Shown here piece after piece: positions 27,606-37,140 of a stretch of DNA of 64,000 nt. The position numbers and the translations under genes were made by a program. Source of the stretch: CAWCTB01 sp963798275 (GTDB lineage Bacteria; Acidobacteriota; Terriglobia; Terriglobales; Acidobacteriaceae); NCBI GenBank assembly GCA_963798275.1, contig CAWCTB010000024.1, forward strand, positions 155,708 through 219,707. Reading direction: 5' to 3'. Within the stretch, counting starts at the first letter, position 1. Each line of letters opens with the position of its first letter. The notes beneath the pieces were generated by a model. It saw nothing but the letters and a program-made list of their open reading frames with translations, was not told the DNA's origin and ran no database searches.

Positions 27606-27995
27606 TCAGTGGATCGACGGTGTTGCCGGGTCGCACGTGTTGGATAGTTGTTTCGCGCTGATTACTTCCAGAGCCGGCAGCTCTTCTACGGTAGATGCGG
27701 CATGCATCACGGTGGTGTCGAGCGTTATCACCGTGGGCATGCCGGTGATTTCGACTTCGTGCCCGACGTAACGGCTGAGTCTGGCGGTACTGCCTGTAAG
27801 GCGATGAACCGTTCCATCCTTTTCTGTGACTGTGTAATGACCGCCAGAGCTCCATAAGCAACCGCTGATCGTAGTTGGAGACGTACCTTCAGGAGCGAGC
27901 CAGATATCCGCCCCTGGGTGCCCCTCCTGCGCCGGCAGCCAAAGCGCGGAGATGAGGAGCACGAGAGCAAGCATCAGTGTTTTGCGCACGAACAA
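27606..27995 (-). CDS. Small secreted protein, DUF5818-like
   Basis: A 129-residue protein with a signal peptide (about residues 5-22). The mature part holds Ile-Ser-Gly-Cys-Leu-Trp-Ser-Ser-Gly-Gly-His-Tyr-Thr-Val-Thr and Leu-Ser-Arg-Tyr-Val-Gly-His-Glu-Val-Glu-Ile-Thr-Gly, the pattern of acidobacterial DUF5818 proteins (OB-fold-like). The function is unknown. It is convergent with the M28B peptidase. Confidence 0.65.
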   Translation of the reverse strand: MFVRKTLMLALVLLISALWLPAQEGHPGADIWLAPEGTSPTTISGCLWSSGGHYTVTEKDGTVHRLTGSTARLSRYVGHEVEITGMPTVITLDTTVMHAASTVEELPALEVISAKQLSNTCDPATPSIH

Positions 27996-28062
27996 CCCTC
28001 CTTCCGCTCGAGTATTACGATACTCGCTCGCGAGAAATGGTTGGCCCGCCCGGCCCCTTCAA

Positions 28063-28202
28063 CGGCTTGCGGAAAAAAGCATCTGCAGCCTGAGTTTTGA
28101 AAGGGCACGACTTCAGTCGTGCCGTTAAGCCCTTTATTTTTGCCCTCCCGAGCCGACTTTAGTCGGCGAGGGATCTGGCTTTCGGACTCTTTCCGCAACC
28201 TG
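28063..28202. mobile_element. Degenerate MITE-like element, 140 bp, TSD TCAA
   Basis: The left end CGGCTTGCGGAAAAAAG (28063-28079) resembles the reverse complement of 28186-28202 (CAGGTTGCGGAAAGAGT), and TCAA flanks both sides (28059-28062 and 28203-28206). Inside are two palindromes: GGCACGACTTCAGTCGTGCC at about 28104-28123 and GCCGACTTTAGTCGGC at about 28152-28167. The ends resemble those of the elements at 791-1030 and 17061-17186 but have diverged. It lies between the DUF5818-like gene and the LytT-type regulator. Confidence 0.5.
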
Positions 28203-28244
28203 TCAAAGCGTTCACCAGCGAGTCTCTTTCGCCAACAAGTCTAG

Positions 28245-29009
28245 CTACGCCGTGCCCAGCCGCCGCAGCACGTTTTCGCGGAAGCCGCGGCTCAGCGTGA
28301 GCTTGGTTCCGTCGCGCAGCAGGATGGAGTAGTCCCCATACAGCGAGGGCCGCAATGTCTTGATGCGGTCAACGTTCACCAGCGTGGAGCGATGCACGCG
28401 CAAAAACTGGCGCGCGCCCAGCCGCGACTCCAGTGCGGTAATGGTTTCGCGCAGAATGTGCGTGGCCGCTCCAACATGCAGGCAAACGTAGTTGCCGGCT
28501 GACTCCGCCCAGTCGATCTCGTGCGGCTTCAGGCAGACGATCTCGCCGTCCGACTTGACCACGATGCGCTCGGGAGCATGGTGGCGTGCGTCCATGTCGC
28601 CCAGCATTTCCAGAACGCGGCGCTGGAAGGTGTCTTCCGAAGGATGCTGCAACAGTTTGCGGGCGTGATCGAGCGCTTCGCGCAGGCGCTGCTTGCCCAC
28701 CGGCTTCAGCAGGTAGTCGAGGGCGTGCACCTCGAACGCCTTCATGGCGTAGCGGTCGTAGGCGGTGACAAAGATGGTGAGCGGCAAGTGTTCTTCGCGC
28801 AACGCCTGCACCACGCCGAAGCCGTCGACCTCGGGCATCTGGATGTCGAGGAACACCAGGTCGGGCTTTTCGCGCTTGATGGTGGCGATGGCGGAGTTGC
28901 CGTCACCGCACTCGGCCACGATCTCGACGTCGGGCTCTTCCAGCAACAGGCTGCGCAGACGCTCGCGGGCCAGCGTTTCATCGTCGCTAAGCAAAACTCG
29001 TATGGACAT
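28245..29009 (-). CDS. LytTR-family response regulator
   Basis: A 254-residue response regulator. The receiver domain (residues 1-120) has the acidic pocket Ser-Asp-Asp-Glu, the phosphoacceptor Asp55 in Val-Phe-Leu-Asp-Ile-Gln-Met-Pro, and Lys near 104 in Leu-Leu-Lys-Pro-Val-Gly. The C-terminal LytTR DNA-binding domain (about 150-250) has Leu-Arg-Val-His-Arg-Ser-Thr-Leu-Val-Asn. It overlaps the end of the sensor kinase gene by 23 bases, so the pair is co-expressed. Targets are unknown. Confidence 0.9.
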   Translation of the reverse strand: MSIRVLLSDDETLARERLRSLLLEEPDVEIVAECGDGNSAIATIKREKPDLVFLDIQMPEVDGFGVVQALREEHLPLTIFVTAYDRYAMKAFEVHALDYLLKPVGKQRLREALDHARKLLQHPSEDTFQRRVLEMLGDMDARHHAPERIVVKSDGEIVCLKPHEIDWAESAGNYVCLHVGAATHILRETITALESRLGARQFLRVHRSTLVNVDRIKTLRPSLYGDYSILLRDGTKLTLSRGFRENVLRRLGTA

Positions 29010-30100
29010 TGTCGGTCACGACCTCCTGGGAATTTTCGCGGTAGGGAATGCGGATGCGGGTACAGCATCCGCCGCCGGGTGCATCTTCCAGCACCAGCAT
29101 GTGATCGTCGTTGTAGAGTTGCAGCAGGCGGGCGCGCGTGTTGCGCAGGCCGACGCCTTCGGGCGCGACATAGCTGCGTCCGCGAGTCAGGCCCACGCCG
29201 TCGTCGCGGACCTCCATCCACAGATCGTCGGGATCGCGCCACACCGAAATGCGAATCCAACCCGGGGTGCGGCGAGGCGCAATGCCGTGGCGGATCGCGT
29301 TCTCCACCAGCGGCTGCAACAGCAGGTTGGGCACCAGCGCGGAGAGGACAACGGGATCGACATCGATTTCCACCAGCAGGCGGTCCTGGAAGCGTGTCTG
29401 CTGAATATCGACGTACTTCTGCAGGAAACGCAGCTCCTGCTGCGAGCGTGACTTCGTGCACCCCGGCGGCGTCCAGCGAGACGCGCAGCAGATCGGCAAG
29501 CTGCAACGTCATGTGCTCCGCGGCGGGCCCGTCGTTGCGCGCCAGCGCGGCAATCGAGTTCAGCGTATTGAACAGGAAGTGCGGCTCAAGCTGGCTTTTC
29601 AAGGCTTCGAGCTGAGCGTTGGCCAGTTGCGCTTCCAGCTTCGAGGAAAGCAATTCGCGCTCGCGATACTTGCCGTAGTAGGCGATGGCCTGGGTGATCA
29701 GCAGCACGTACCAGTAGCGCTGCAGATCCATGAGCGAGCGCGACAGAGTGTGAGCGGAAAACGCGACGTGCGGCTCTGTCGTCCAGGTGACCAGCGGCTC
29801 CAGCAGAACTATGACGGTTGCGCCGAGCAGGGTCAGGCAGATACTGGCGGCCACGTGAACCGCGAGCGCGGACTTCCAGCGATTGCGGTCAAAGGTGTAG
29901 CGCAGGGAGAGTTCATAGACAAGCGGAGTCAGCAGCGACCACACCAGCGAGATGGTCAGGTTCCACGCCAGCAGTTGCGCCCAACTGACAGGGGTCCCCA
30001 TCGACGCGGTGTAAACGTGCGCCCCGGCAGCACTCAGGAAGGCCAGCAGGGTCCAGAGGACGAACCCCACAGCCCAGATACGGCCCCACTTTTTCACCAT
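28987..30100 (-). CDS. LytS/YehU-type sensor histidine kinase (frameshifted)
   Basis: About 370 residues. It starts at ATG 30100 with four to five membrane helices in the first 160 residues. The phosphoacceptor motif is Glu-Pro-His-Phe-Leu-Phe-Asn-Thr-Leu-Asn, typical of the LytS (HisKA_7TM/His_kinase) family. Near 29448 one extra base shifts the frame after Gly-Val-His-Glu-Val; the continuation Gln-Gln-Glu-Leu-Arg-Phe-Leu-Gln-Lys-Tyr and the ATPase motifs Leu-Val-Glu-Asn-Ala-Ile-Arg-His-Gly and Asp-Asp-Gly-Val-Gly-Leu are intact. It should sense a membrane or envelope signal and phosphorylate the LytTR regulator encoded immediately downstream. Confidence 0.87.
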
Positions 30101-30458
30101 GTCCCTTACCCAAGTTCGGTTACATGGAACCCCTACGAGGCAGGACGAACCGCTCGTATGCCGTGATAGACGAAATTTCGCGGCAGATGTTTCCGGAAAT
30201 GTGAAAAAAGTGAAAAGTTTCATTGACAGGCACACACCCATGAGTGCGCAACAAAACGTCGTTTTGTCCGGAATCGGACAGTCGTCGCGAGTTAGTGAAT
30301 GAGGCGGTCAGTTGCGCCTGTTAAGCGAATAAACTTGCTGCCCAGGCGCGTGCAGAAGTTCGGCTCGCTATGCATCAGCGGAACGAACAGCCGAAAATCC
30401 AACGCCCGGTGAACTTCTCTCTTGATTTAGCGAATTCTTGCGGTACGATTCTCCCACC
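30101..30458. other. Divergent intergenic region with promoter and inverted repeats
   Basis: There is no gene. Two small inverted repeats stand close together, AAAACG...CGTTTT near 30253-30264 and TGTCCGGAATCGGACA near 30266-30281, which may be a regulatory site or an RNA hairpin. The right end holds the RNase T2 promoter. Confidence 0.4.
30422..30449 (+). promoter_or_regulatory. Putative sigma-70 promoter of the RNase T2 gene
   Basis: TTGATT (30422-30427) and TACGAT (30444-30449) are separated by 16 bp and lie just upstream of the ATG at 30459. The predicted leader would be very short, so the transcript may be close to leaderless. Confidence 0.35.
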
Positions 30459-31139
30459 ATGACCAAACTACTGCGCAGCGTGCTCGCCGTCCTCGCCATC
30501 GCTTGTCTGCTCTCGGCCAGCGGATTCGCCAAACACAAGAAGAGCGGAAGCAGCTCGTCATCCTCCAGCGGTACCGCCGGCACTTTCGACTACTACCTGC
30601 TGACCTTGTCGTGGGCGCCGGAATTCTGCGCCACCAATCCCAACGGACGCACTTCGGCTGAATGTGATCCCCAGAAGCACATGGGTCTCGTGGTGCATGG
30701 ACTCTGGCCGCAGTACGACAACGGCAAGTGGCCGGAGAGCTGTTCCACCACGCCTCCGGTGGCCTCCGACACCGTCGATCACATGATGCCGATCATGCCA
30801 GGACGGCAATTGATCCAGCACGAGTGGGCGAAACACGGCACCTGCAGCGGCCTTTCGACGCAAGACTATTTCGCCGCCATCGAGAAACTCTTCACCAATC
30901 TGAAGGTCCCGGACGACTTCAAGAATCCTTCCGGCAGCTCGCAGACCAGCCCTTCCGATATCGAGCAGGAGTTCGCTACCGCGAATAACGCTCCCCAGGG
31001 TGCGTTCCGTGTCTCCTGCCCGCAGAATGAGTTCTCGGCAGTCGAAATCTGCCTATCGAAGGACATGCAATACCAGACTTGTCCGAGCACTTTGAAAGAG
31101 TGCAAAGCACAGCAGGTCAAAGTGCGGCCGGTGCCATAA
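30459..31139 (+). CDS. Secreted ribonuclease T2
   Basis: A 226-residue RNase T2 family enzyme that cleaves single-stranded RNA through 2',3'-cyclic intermediates. It has a signal peptide (about residues 1-25) and a Ser-rich linker. Both catalytic segments are intact: CAS1 His80-Gly-Leu-Trp-Pro and CAS2 His121-Glu-Trp-Ala-Lys-His126-Gly-Thr-Cys. Several cysteines suggest disulfides. It should act in the periplasm or outside in nutrient scavenging. ATG 30459 is preferred over 30438 because it begins the signal peptide. Confidence 0.93.
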   Translation: MTKLLRSVLAVLAIACLLSASGFAKHKKSGSSSSSSSGTAGTFDYYLLTLSWAPEFCATNPNGRTSAECDPQKHMGLVVHGLWPQYDNGKWPESCSTTPPVASDTVDHMMPIMPGRQLIQHEWAKHGTCSGLSTQDYFAAIEKLFTNLKVPDDFKNPSGSSQTSPSDIEQEFATANNAPQGAFRVSCPQNEFSAVEICLSKDMQYQTCPSTLKECKAQQVKVRPVP

Positions 31140-31197
31140 GGCCACGTCGCACCGTATAGAATCTTACGGCGGCTCATTCGGTGTATCGGGCAGATGA

Positions 31198-32688
31198 ATG
31201 GCTATTCGCTTCTACGACCAGCTCCACAACTGGTGTTGCCGTCATCGTGTGCTTTTGGGAATAACTTTCATTGCTGCGCTGTTCTCGGCTGCTTTCGTGG
31301 TGCGAGTCTGGCCACTCTCCAAGGTGCACTTCTGGGACGAGGCGGTCTATTTGCAGAACGCCGAAGTGCTCTGCTGCGGAAAGACGAACTACTCCGAACT
31401 GGACAGCCGTCCGCCCCTGCTGTCGCTTATATTCGCCGCGGTGTTTCGGGTATGGCACAGCGTGTACGCCGCCGACATCGTCACCGCAATGCTGAACGCC
31501 GCTGGTCCGGTGCTGCTTTACATTTGCGGACGCAGGATTGTGGGCCGCGTGGGCGCAGCCATTGCGGCCTTGCTGATGGCCTTCACACCCTTCTTCGTCG
31601 GCGTCTTCCCCAGCGGCTTCGAATCCGACAACACCGGGAATAGTCTGCTCACCGACGCTCCCGCACTGACAATCATTCTGCTGGCGTTCTGGGCCTTCCT
31701 GGGCGCGCGCCGGCGAGAGAACAACGTTCGTTTCGCAGGCGCCGGTTTTGTGCTGGGCCTTGCCGTCCTGATGCGCTTTGCTTCGCTGTCCACGGCCGGC
31801 ATTCTCGCGCTCCTGGTATTCGCTGCAACCCGGTGGTGGAAGGCTGCGCTGGCCACCACGCTGGGCTTCCTGCTCGCGATCGTGCCGTACTTATGCTGGT
31901 CGCGAGTGCAGTATGAAGGCTTCTTTGTAACCTTCCAGAGAGGTTGGCAGTATTACCAGGGCGCGCGCGAGTCGCCTCTGTTCTTCCTGCGGAACTTCGG
32001 CGTCATCTTCTCGTGGATCACGCTGGCCGGACTGCTACTGTGGCTAGTCCGCTGGGTTTGGGAACGGCGCAGGACAAGCGCCGGGCACGTTGACGCGATC
32101 CCAGATCCGACGCAGCGAAAACTTCAGGCGTTCCTCTGGTTGTGGGCGTTGGCGCTGCTGGTGTTCTTCACGGCAATGCCTCACCAGGAGCCCAGGTACG
32201 CGATGCCACTCGGCCCTCCGCTGTTCCTGCTGGCCGGTAGCGGATTGAGCGTGCTGCTCAACTTCCGCCGGCCTGTTGCCCGATTCCTTGGGGCTGCAGT
32301 GTTGTCGGCGGCGCTGGTTTATACGTTCCTGCCTCTGCGAAGCATCTTCGAAGCGCCCTTCATTAGCCGTGGCGCATCCGAGGAGATGCAGGTTGCGGAC
32401 TTCCTGGATCACAATCTTCCGCCGGGAACAGTCCTGTACTCGAACTTCAATTACCCGCTCTTTGGCTACTACTCGCATCTGCCCGTGCATGAACTTCCGG
32501 AGGCCGGTCCGGCCTTGTACCGTGCGCTCGAACACCTTCCGGGGGATGGAATCCTGATTGCCTACAAGAAGAAGGAGATCGCTCCGGATCCGCGCCCCGA
32601 GTGGCTCAATTCCCATCCCGAGTTCCGGCCGTGGCGCGAGTTCCCGTCCATCGTGCTATACCAGTACCGCGGATACGTTGCGCCTTGA
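31198..32688 (+). CDS. GT39/ArnT-like membrane glycosyltransferase
   Basis: A 496-residue polytopic membrane protein with about eleven hydrophobic helices. The first external loop has Phe-Trp-Asp-Glu-Ala-Val-Tyr with an acidic pair, followed by Ser-Arg-Pro-Pro-Leu-Leu, as in PMT/ArnT-type (GT-C) transferases that use polyprenyl-phosphate sugars. The C-terminal soluble part is short. It probably adds a sugar to a lipid or protein on the outer face of the inner membrane. The acceptor and sugar are unknown. A TMTC-like relative lies at 34895. Confidence 0.78.
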   Translation: MAIRFYDQLHNWCCRHRVLLGITFIAALFSAAFVVRVWPLSKVHFWDEAVYLQNAEVLCCGKTNYSELDSRPPLLSLIFAAVFRVWHSVYAADIVTAMLNAAGPVLLYICGRRIVGRVGAAIAALLMAFTPFFVGVFPSGFESDNTGNSLLTDAPALTIILLAFWAFLGARRRENNVRFAGAGFVLGLAVLMRFASLSTAGILALLVFAATRWWKAALATTLGFLLAIVPYLCWSRVQYEGFFVTFQRGWQYYQGARESPLFFLRNFGVIFSWITLAGLLLWLVRWVWERRRTSAGHVDAIPDPTQRKLQAFLWLWALALLVFFTAMPHQEPRYAMPLGPPLFLLAGSGLSVLLNFRRPVARFLGAAVLSAALVYTFLPLRSIFEAPFISRGASEEMQVADFLDHNLPPGTVLYSNFNYPLFGYYSHLPVHELPEAGPALYRALEHLPGDGILIAYKKKEIAPDPRPEWLNSHPEFRPWREFPSIVLYQYRGYVAP

Positions 32689-33016
32689 TGGATGATCGCT
32701 ACCTTAAACGGTTGAGCAACGGGCTTCCGGCGCGTGAAGTAGAAATTGCGACTTGTGTGGGTCTCCAAGCTGGGGCGCATCCGGTTGAACGACCTGTTTT
32801 CCGCGTTTGAGAGCCAAAGGTAGAGGGTGGCCGCCCCCTCCATTTCGGGATTGGTTTTGTCATGGCCTGTTATCGGCAGCTAAGTTGATTTGAGCGAAAG
32901 AATCGCACCGCTCCGCCATCTCCTCTTGCGTCGTTCAAGAATGAGGCGTGGCGAACAGGCAAGAGAAAGCCGGGGTACCCTTTCCCCGGCATACGAGACG
33001 AATGTCCCGAGACTTA
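32689..33016. other. Intergenic region, convergent genes
   Basis: No gene, RNA or terminator with a clear T-tract was seen. The stretch separates the GT39-like gene from the PEP-CTERM gene. Confidence 0.35.
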
Positions 33017-33640
33017 CTACAGGTTGATCTTGCGACGCAGGATGCCCGCAAGGCCGACGATACCCGAACCAAACATCACCAGGGTTCCCGGCTCTGGCGT
33101 GGCCGAGGCGTTGTAGGTGAAGTTGTCCATCAGCCACCACAGTCCCCCGCAATTGCCGCAGTCGTTCGTGAACACCAGCGAAGAGACATTGGCGAAGTTG
33201 CCGGTGACAAAATTGTAGCTGTTCGGCGAGAGGACGGCATTCACCGAACCAATGAGATTCGACGATGCGTCATACGCCGAGAGGGTGATGGTTACAGAGG
33301 AGAAGCTGGCGTAGGCATCAAATTCCGCAAAACTGCTGAAGAGCGCTCCATTAAAGTCAAACGGGGTGGCGCTGCTCATGGTCAGTGGGGAATTGCCAAA
33401 GCCGTTGTAGGCGGCACCCCCGGACGGGGCCCCGTAGGTATTCCCATAAACCGAGTCGTAGTAGTCGTTGCCTACTACGTAAAAGCCACCGTTCCAGGTG
33501 AAACCGCCGTAACCGTCGGGAACCTGTACGCCAACGCAACCGTCGTTGCACAGCGGACCGAAGGTTACAACCGCCGCATGGGAATAGATTGGCAGCGCCA
33601 GAACCATCAACGCCGCGAGACTGAGACACAACTTACGCAT
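33017..33640 (-). CDS. PEP-CTERM sorting domain protein
   Basis: A 207-residue exported protein. It has an N-terminal signal peptide (residues 1-22), a Gly/Asn/Ser/aromatic-rich beta-type body, and a C-terminal Thr-Pro-Glu-Pro-Gly-Thr motif, hydrophobic helix and Arg-Arg-Lys tail, the PEP-CTERM signal cut by exosortase. GGAGG precedes the ATG. Such proteins end up on the surface or in the extracellular matrix. No exosortase gene is in the window. Confidence 0.9.
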   Translation of the reverse strand: MRKLCLSLAALMVLALPIYSHAAVVTFGPLCNDGCVGVQVPDGYGGFTWNGGFYVVGNDYYDSVYGNTYGAPSGGAAYNGFGNSPLTMSSATPFDFNGALFSSFAEFDAYASFSSVTITLSAYDASSNLIGSVNAVLSPNSYNFVTGNFANVSSLVFTNDCGNCGGLWWLMDNFTYNASATPEPGTLVMFGSGIVGLAGILRRKINL

Positions 33641-34041
33641 AGAACCTCCAGAGGATGGGACAGCTTAACGGTGCTGCGCACGCCAGCTTCCACTCCTTCT
33701 GTGGTCAAGTGGTTTATTTGCAATCTATTTGTGACGAGTTGCGCAAAAAGGGTGCAAACTTCTGCACAAAAGTACGCTGACTTTTCCCACCGTTTGCCCC
33801 AGCGTGTAAGGCTACTTGGATATCAAGGCGCACCACTAACATTGTCCCGTTCCGTTACACGTGATCCACGCCGAAGGTCGCGACCAGTCGCCTCGGGAGC
33901 ATAAGGCTGGTTTTAAGATGGCAAGCTCGGCTGCCCTCGTGCGAAACAAGGCGTACTCATTCACGGTCGTAACTCTTGCCAGTAGCGCCCTGATTCGCGC
34001 GCCAAACTTCCACCCATCCGGGAAGGCGATGGGATCGCAAG
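33641..34041. other. Intergenic region upstream of the PEP-CTERM gene
   Basis: There is no coding frame. The region near 33710-33800 is AT-richer and is the likely PEP-CTERM promoter. I looked for a sigma-54 promoter (GG and GC dinucleotides at -24/-12 spacing) and did not find a convincing one. Confidence 0.35.
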
Positions 34042-34668
34042 TCACTGCAGCCTAACGGTTCGCTCGGTGTCGTAGCTGTTTGCGGGAAAGGTGTAAAGCT
34101 GGCTGTGGAAGATTACAACCAGGGTGTCGGCTTCGGCGGTGACTTCCAGCGAAACTGTTCCCTGCGCATTAGTTTTGCCCCAGCGCTCGTACGAGGGACG
34201 GGCTTCGGCGTCGCGCAACAGAACGTCGGCTCCTTCCACCGGCTTGCCGCCGGCATCGAGCACGTGCAGCAGCAACCTTCCCGTGCCGATAATCATCGCA
34301 TCGTCGGTTCCACGGTTAGCCATGCGCAGGTCGATCGCCACGGGTTCAGCCTTCACCAGGAACTCGCGTACGGCAACGCGCCACGGACCGTAAGGGTAAG
34401 TCGCAATCGCCCGATACAAACCCGGGTTGAGCGCCAGCCCGGCTACGGTACCGTCGGAAGTTGTGAGCACCCGGCTGATCTCGTGTTCGTGCAAGTCTGG
34501 ATCCAGACTCTGCAGAATGACCAGTGCGTCTTTCAGCGGGGCCCCGGATGACTCCGACACGCGAATAGAAACGGGGACGGCCGATGCGGCAGGACACAAC
34601 GGCAGCAGGCAGAGTATCGCGAAGCCCAGGCAGAGCAGACTTCGTTGTTCTTTCGAGCACGAAACCAT
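34042..34668 (-). CDS. Secreted protein with Cna-B/carboxypeptidase-regulatory-like domains
   Basis: A 208-residue exported protein. It has a signal peptide (about residues 10-30) and two beta-sandwich repeats with Gly-Ala-Pro-Leu-Lys-Asp-Ala-Leu-Val and Gly-Lys-Pro-Val-Glu-Gly-Ala-Asp-Val, the pattern of carboxypeptidase-regulatory/Cna-B-like folds. It is probably a structural or binding protein at the cell surface. Its ATG is only eight bases from the end of tRNA-Arg on the same strand, with no Shine-Dalgarno sequence in between. Confidence 0.65.
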   Translation of the reverse strand: MVSCSKEQRSLLCLGFAILCLLPLCPAASAVPVSIRVSESSGAPLKDALVILQSLDPDLHEHEISRVLTTSDGTVAGLALNPGLYRAIATYPYGPWRVAVREFLVKAEPVAIDLRMANRGTDDAMIIGTGRLLLHVLDAGGKPVEGADVLLRDAEARPSYERWGKTNAQGTVSLEVTAEADTLVVIFHSQLYTFPANSYDTERTVRLQ

Positions 34669-34675
34669 GATGATG

Positions 34676-34752
<77 letters not shown>

Positions 34753-34894
34753 ACACGCCGCCGAAGTTGTGTGCCTCGCGGTGCACGCTGCGGCAATCTC
34801 ATTATCCCAGATTCCGCCCGGAATCGGATTCAAACGAGCGTCGTTCGCGCGAGGATCTCCCCACCGCACAGGCGTCGGCTTCGTCGTGGGTCAC

Positions 34895-36967
34895 TTAGCG
34901 ATGCTGCAGTCGCTCGAGGAGCGCGCGTGCCGGAGGATAGTCGGGGGCAATTCTCAGCGCAAGGTTAACCTCTGCCGCTGCCTCCTCGTAGCGATTCATT
35001 GCTGCCAAGGCGGCTGCCAGGTTCGTGTGATACTCCGGATCGTCGGGAGATATCGCAACCGCCGATTCAAACTGCGCGACGGCTGAGGGAAACTGCTGGA
35101 GATCACCGTAGACGCCACCCAGATTGTTATGCAGGGAAGCCTGAAAACTGTCTTTCACCGTATGGATCGCCAGAGCACGCGTAAACAGCCCGGCCGCCTC
35201 ATCGAGATGCCGCTTGTATTCCCACGCGAGAAGACCGAGTGCGTTGAGCACGTTCTCATCGTCGGGTCGCGCTGCGAAGGCCCGGTTCAGCAGCGGCTCC
35301 GCTTCCTGCCAGCGTCCCGATTTCAAAAGAACCAGGCCCTCTTCGGCGTCCACCTCGGGATCATTGGGAACAGCGTCTCGCCACTGGTGCAGTACCTGCA
35401 GCGCGCGCGCGTAATCGCCCCGGTCGGCATAAAGAGAAGCTAATCCCTGGCGGCTGCGGGCCAGGTCGAGCGAGTCCGGCGGATTCTCGCTCTGCGCCAG
35501 GTCAATGGCGCGCAGATAGTGTGCTTCGGCGGATTGCGATTCCGCTGGGTTGTCGCTCTCGGTGGCGGCGACCATGAAATGCACAAAAGGCGCGTCGGGG
35601 GACGAAGCCAGGGTCTTGCGGAACAGGGTCGCGTCATCGTGCCAATCCGGGTTCCGGACGACCGTCTCCCAGGAAAACCACACCACGACTGCTGAGAGAA
35701 GAACGACGGACAGCGGCTTCTGGAATTTTTCCGGCACGCGCTGGATGACCGAAGCCGCGATTACTGCTACAAGGAGGCAGAAGCCAACTGATGGCAGGTA
35801 GAGGTAACGCTCAGCAAAGACGTTTCTGCCCAGCGCATAAATGTTCATGACCGGCAGCAACGTGATGAAGACCCACAGCCCGGCAAACGCGGCCAATGGA
35901 GCACGGCGAATCCCATACCAAAGAGCGATGCATGCCAGAACTGCAAAGAGAATGCCGGACAACGCCCGTATATCCGAGATCGAACGCACCGGAGAGAACA
36001 CATAATAGGCATTTAACAAAACCGGGGCGATGAGTTTCGCCCAATACAGCGCCACCAGGTGGATGACACTCAGGCTGGCCTGAATGGGTGTCAGCTCCCA
36101 AATTCGCTGGCGCGTCGAGAGGAAGCCGAGTATCCACAATCGCAAGGCGAGATAGCCGGCCAGCACACACCAGAAGGGCAAACTCAACTTTGCCGACAAG
36201 CGAAGCCGTTCTCCGATAGTGCCCGGTTCAAGGCAAAGTACAAAGGCTGCGATGATGAGCGGGAAAACAATCGCCGTTTCCTTCCACAGCAACGCCACAG
36301 CGAAGGCCAGCAGCGACAGGCACCATAAGACCGAACGCCGCGCAGGAGATCGCCGTGCGGCTGTCGCGTCCAAGCCTGGACCGCGCGCAGAAAGAAACAG
36401 GCCAAACGCGATGAGGACGAAGGTGGCGCATCCCAGTTCTGGCAGGGCCGAAATCCAATCAATGGCCTCAGAATGGACGGGGTGGACTGCGAACAAGGCG
36501 GCCGCGGCAAACGCGATCGCGAGGCGTCGAGTCAATTGCAGATAAACCGTGAACGCCGCAAGAACCGCGGCTAACCCAAATACAAGGCTGAGAATGTGCA
36601 GAGGTTGCGGTTGAAGTCCGAATAGTTCCGCGGTCAGGCGATAGGACGCCATCTGCAATGGCCGGTAATAGTTCGTATGCGCGGACTGATCATGATGCGC
36701 GTAGCCCCAAACGTCCGATGAAAACAAGCGCGTCCAGGAAGCGCCTGCGCGGAGGTCAGGATTCATCACGATCTGGGAGTTATCGTCCCAGACGAAACCA
36801 TTGCTCAAGCTGTTGGCATAGAGGATTAACGCCAGTGCGCATAGAACGGCAGCGGCAATTCCAACCCGCATCCAGGGACGTAGCTGCCACCTGCGCGACC
36901 CGGAGTTCAGCGGATCGGCGTGTTGCAACCGTCTACGCTTGCCTTGCGCTCTCTCTGCTCGACGCAC
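34895..36967 (-). CDS. TMTC-like membrane protein with TPR repeats
   Basis: A 690-residue protein. The N-terminal 430 residues hold about ten membrane helices with the external motif Asn-Gly-Phe-Val-Trp-Asp-Asp (GT-C type acidic motif) and Ala-Val-His-Pro-Val-His-Ser-Glu, as in TMTC/O-mannosyltransferase-like proteins. The C-terminal 220 residues are TPR repeats (for example Leu-Asn-Ala-Leu-Gly-Leu-Leu-Ala and Leu-His-Asn-Asn-Leu-Gly-Gly-Val-Tyr). It may transfer a sugar to proteins at the membrane. The GTG start at 36967 is uncertain; ATG 36871, just before the first helix, is the alternative. Confidence 0.8.
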   Translation of the reverse strand: MRRAERAQGKRRRLQHADPLNSGSRRWQLRPWMRVGIAAAVLCALALILYANSLSNGFVWDDNSQIVMNPDLRAGASWTRLFSSDVWGYAHHDQSAHTNYYRPLQMASYRLTAELFGLQPQPLHILSLVFGLAAVLAAFTVYLQLTRRLAIAFAAAALFAVHPVHSEAIDWISALPELGCATFVLIAFGLFLSARGPGLDATAARRSPARRSVLWCLSLLAFAVALLWKETAIVFPLIIAAFVLCLEPGTIGERLRLSAKLSLPFWCVLAGYLALRLWILGFLSTRQRIWELTPIQASLSVIHLVALYWAKLIAPVLLNAYYVFSPVRSISDIRALSGILFAVLACIALWYGIRRAPLAAFAGLWVFITLLPVMNIYALGRNVFAERYLYLPSVGFCLLVAVIAASVIQRVPEKFQKPLSVVLLSAVVVWFSWETVVRNPDWHDDATLFRKTLASSPDAPFVHFMVAATESDNPAESQSAEAHYLRAIDLAQSENPPDSLDLARSRQGLASLYADRGDYARALQVLHQWRDAVPNDPEVDAEEGLVLLKSGRWQEAEPLLNRAFAARPDDENVLNALGLLAWEYKRHLDEAAGLFTRALAIHTVKDSFQASLHNNLGGVYGDLQQFPSAVAQFESAVAISPDDPEYHTNLAAALAAMNRYEEAAAEVNLALRIAPDYPPARALLERLQHR

Positions 36968-37140
36968 TCGAACGGCCCGTCACAATACGCGAATTGGACA
37001 CCGGATGCTCGCATATCATAACTGCTGATGAGAGCCCGTGGTGGCAGCCGCGGCTACGAAGAATGGGGCATGCGTGGCCGTTCATTCCCATTGATCTCCT
37101 ACTCCACCTGGACGCGCCTTGGTGCAGTGTTTCCGTCCCC

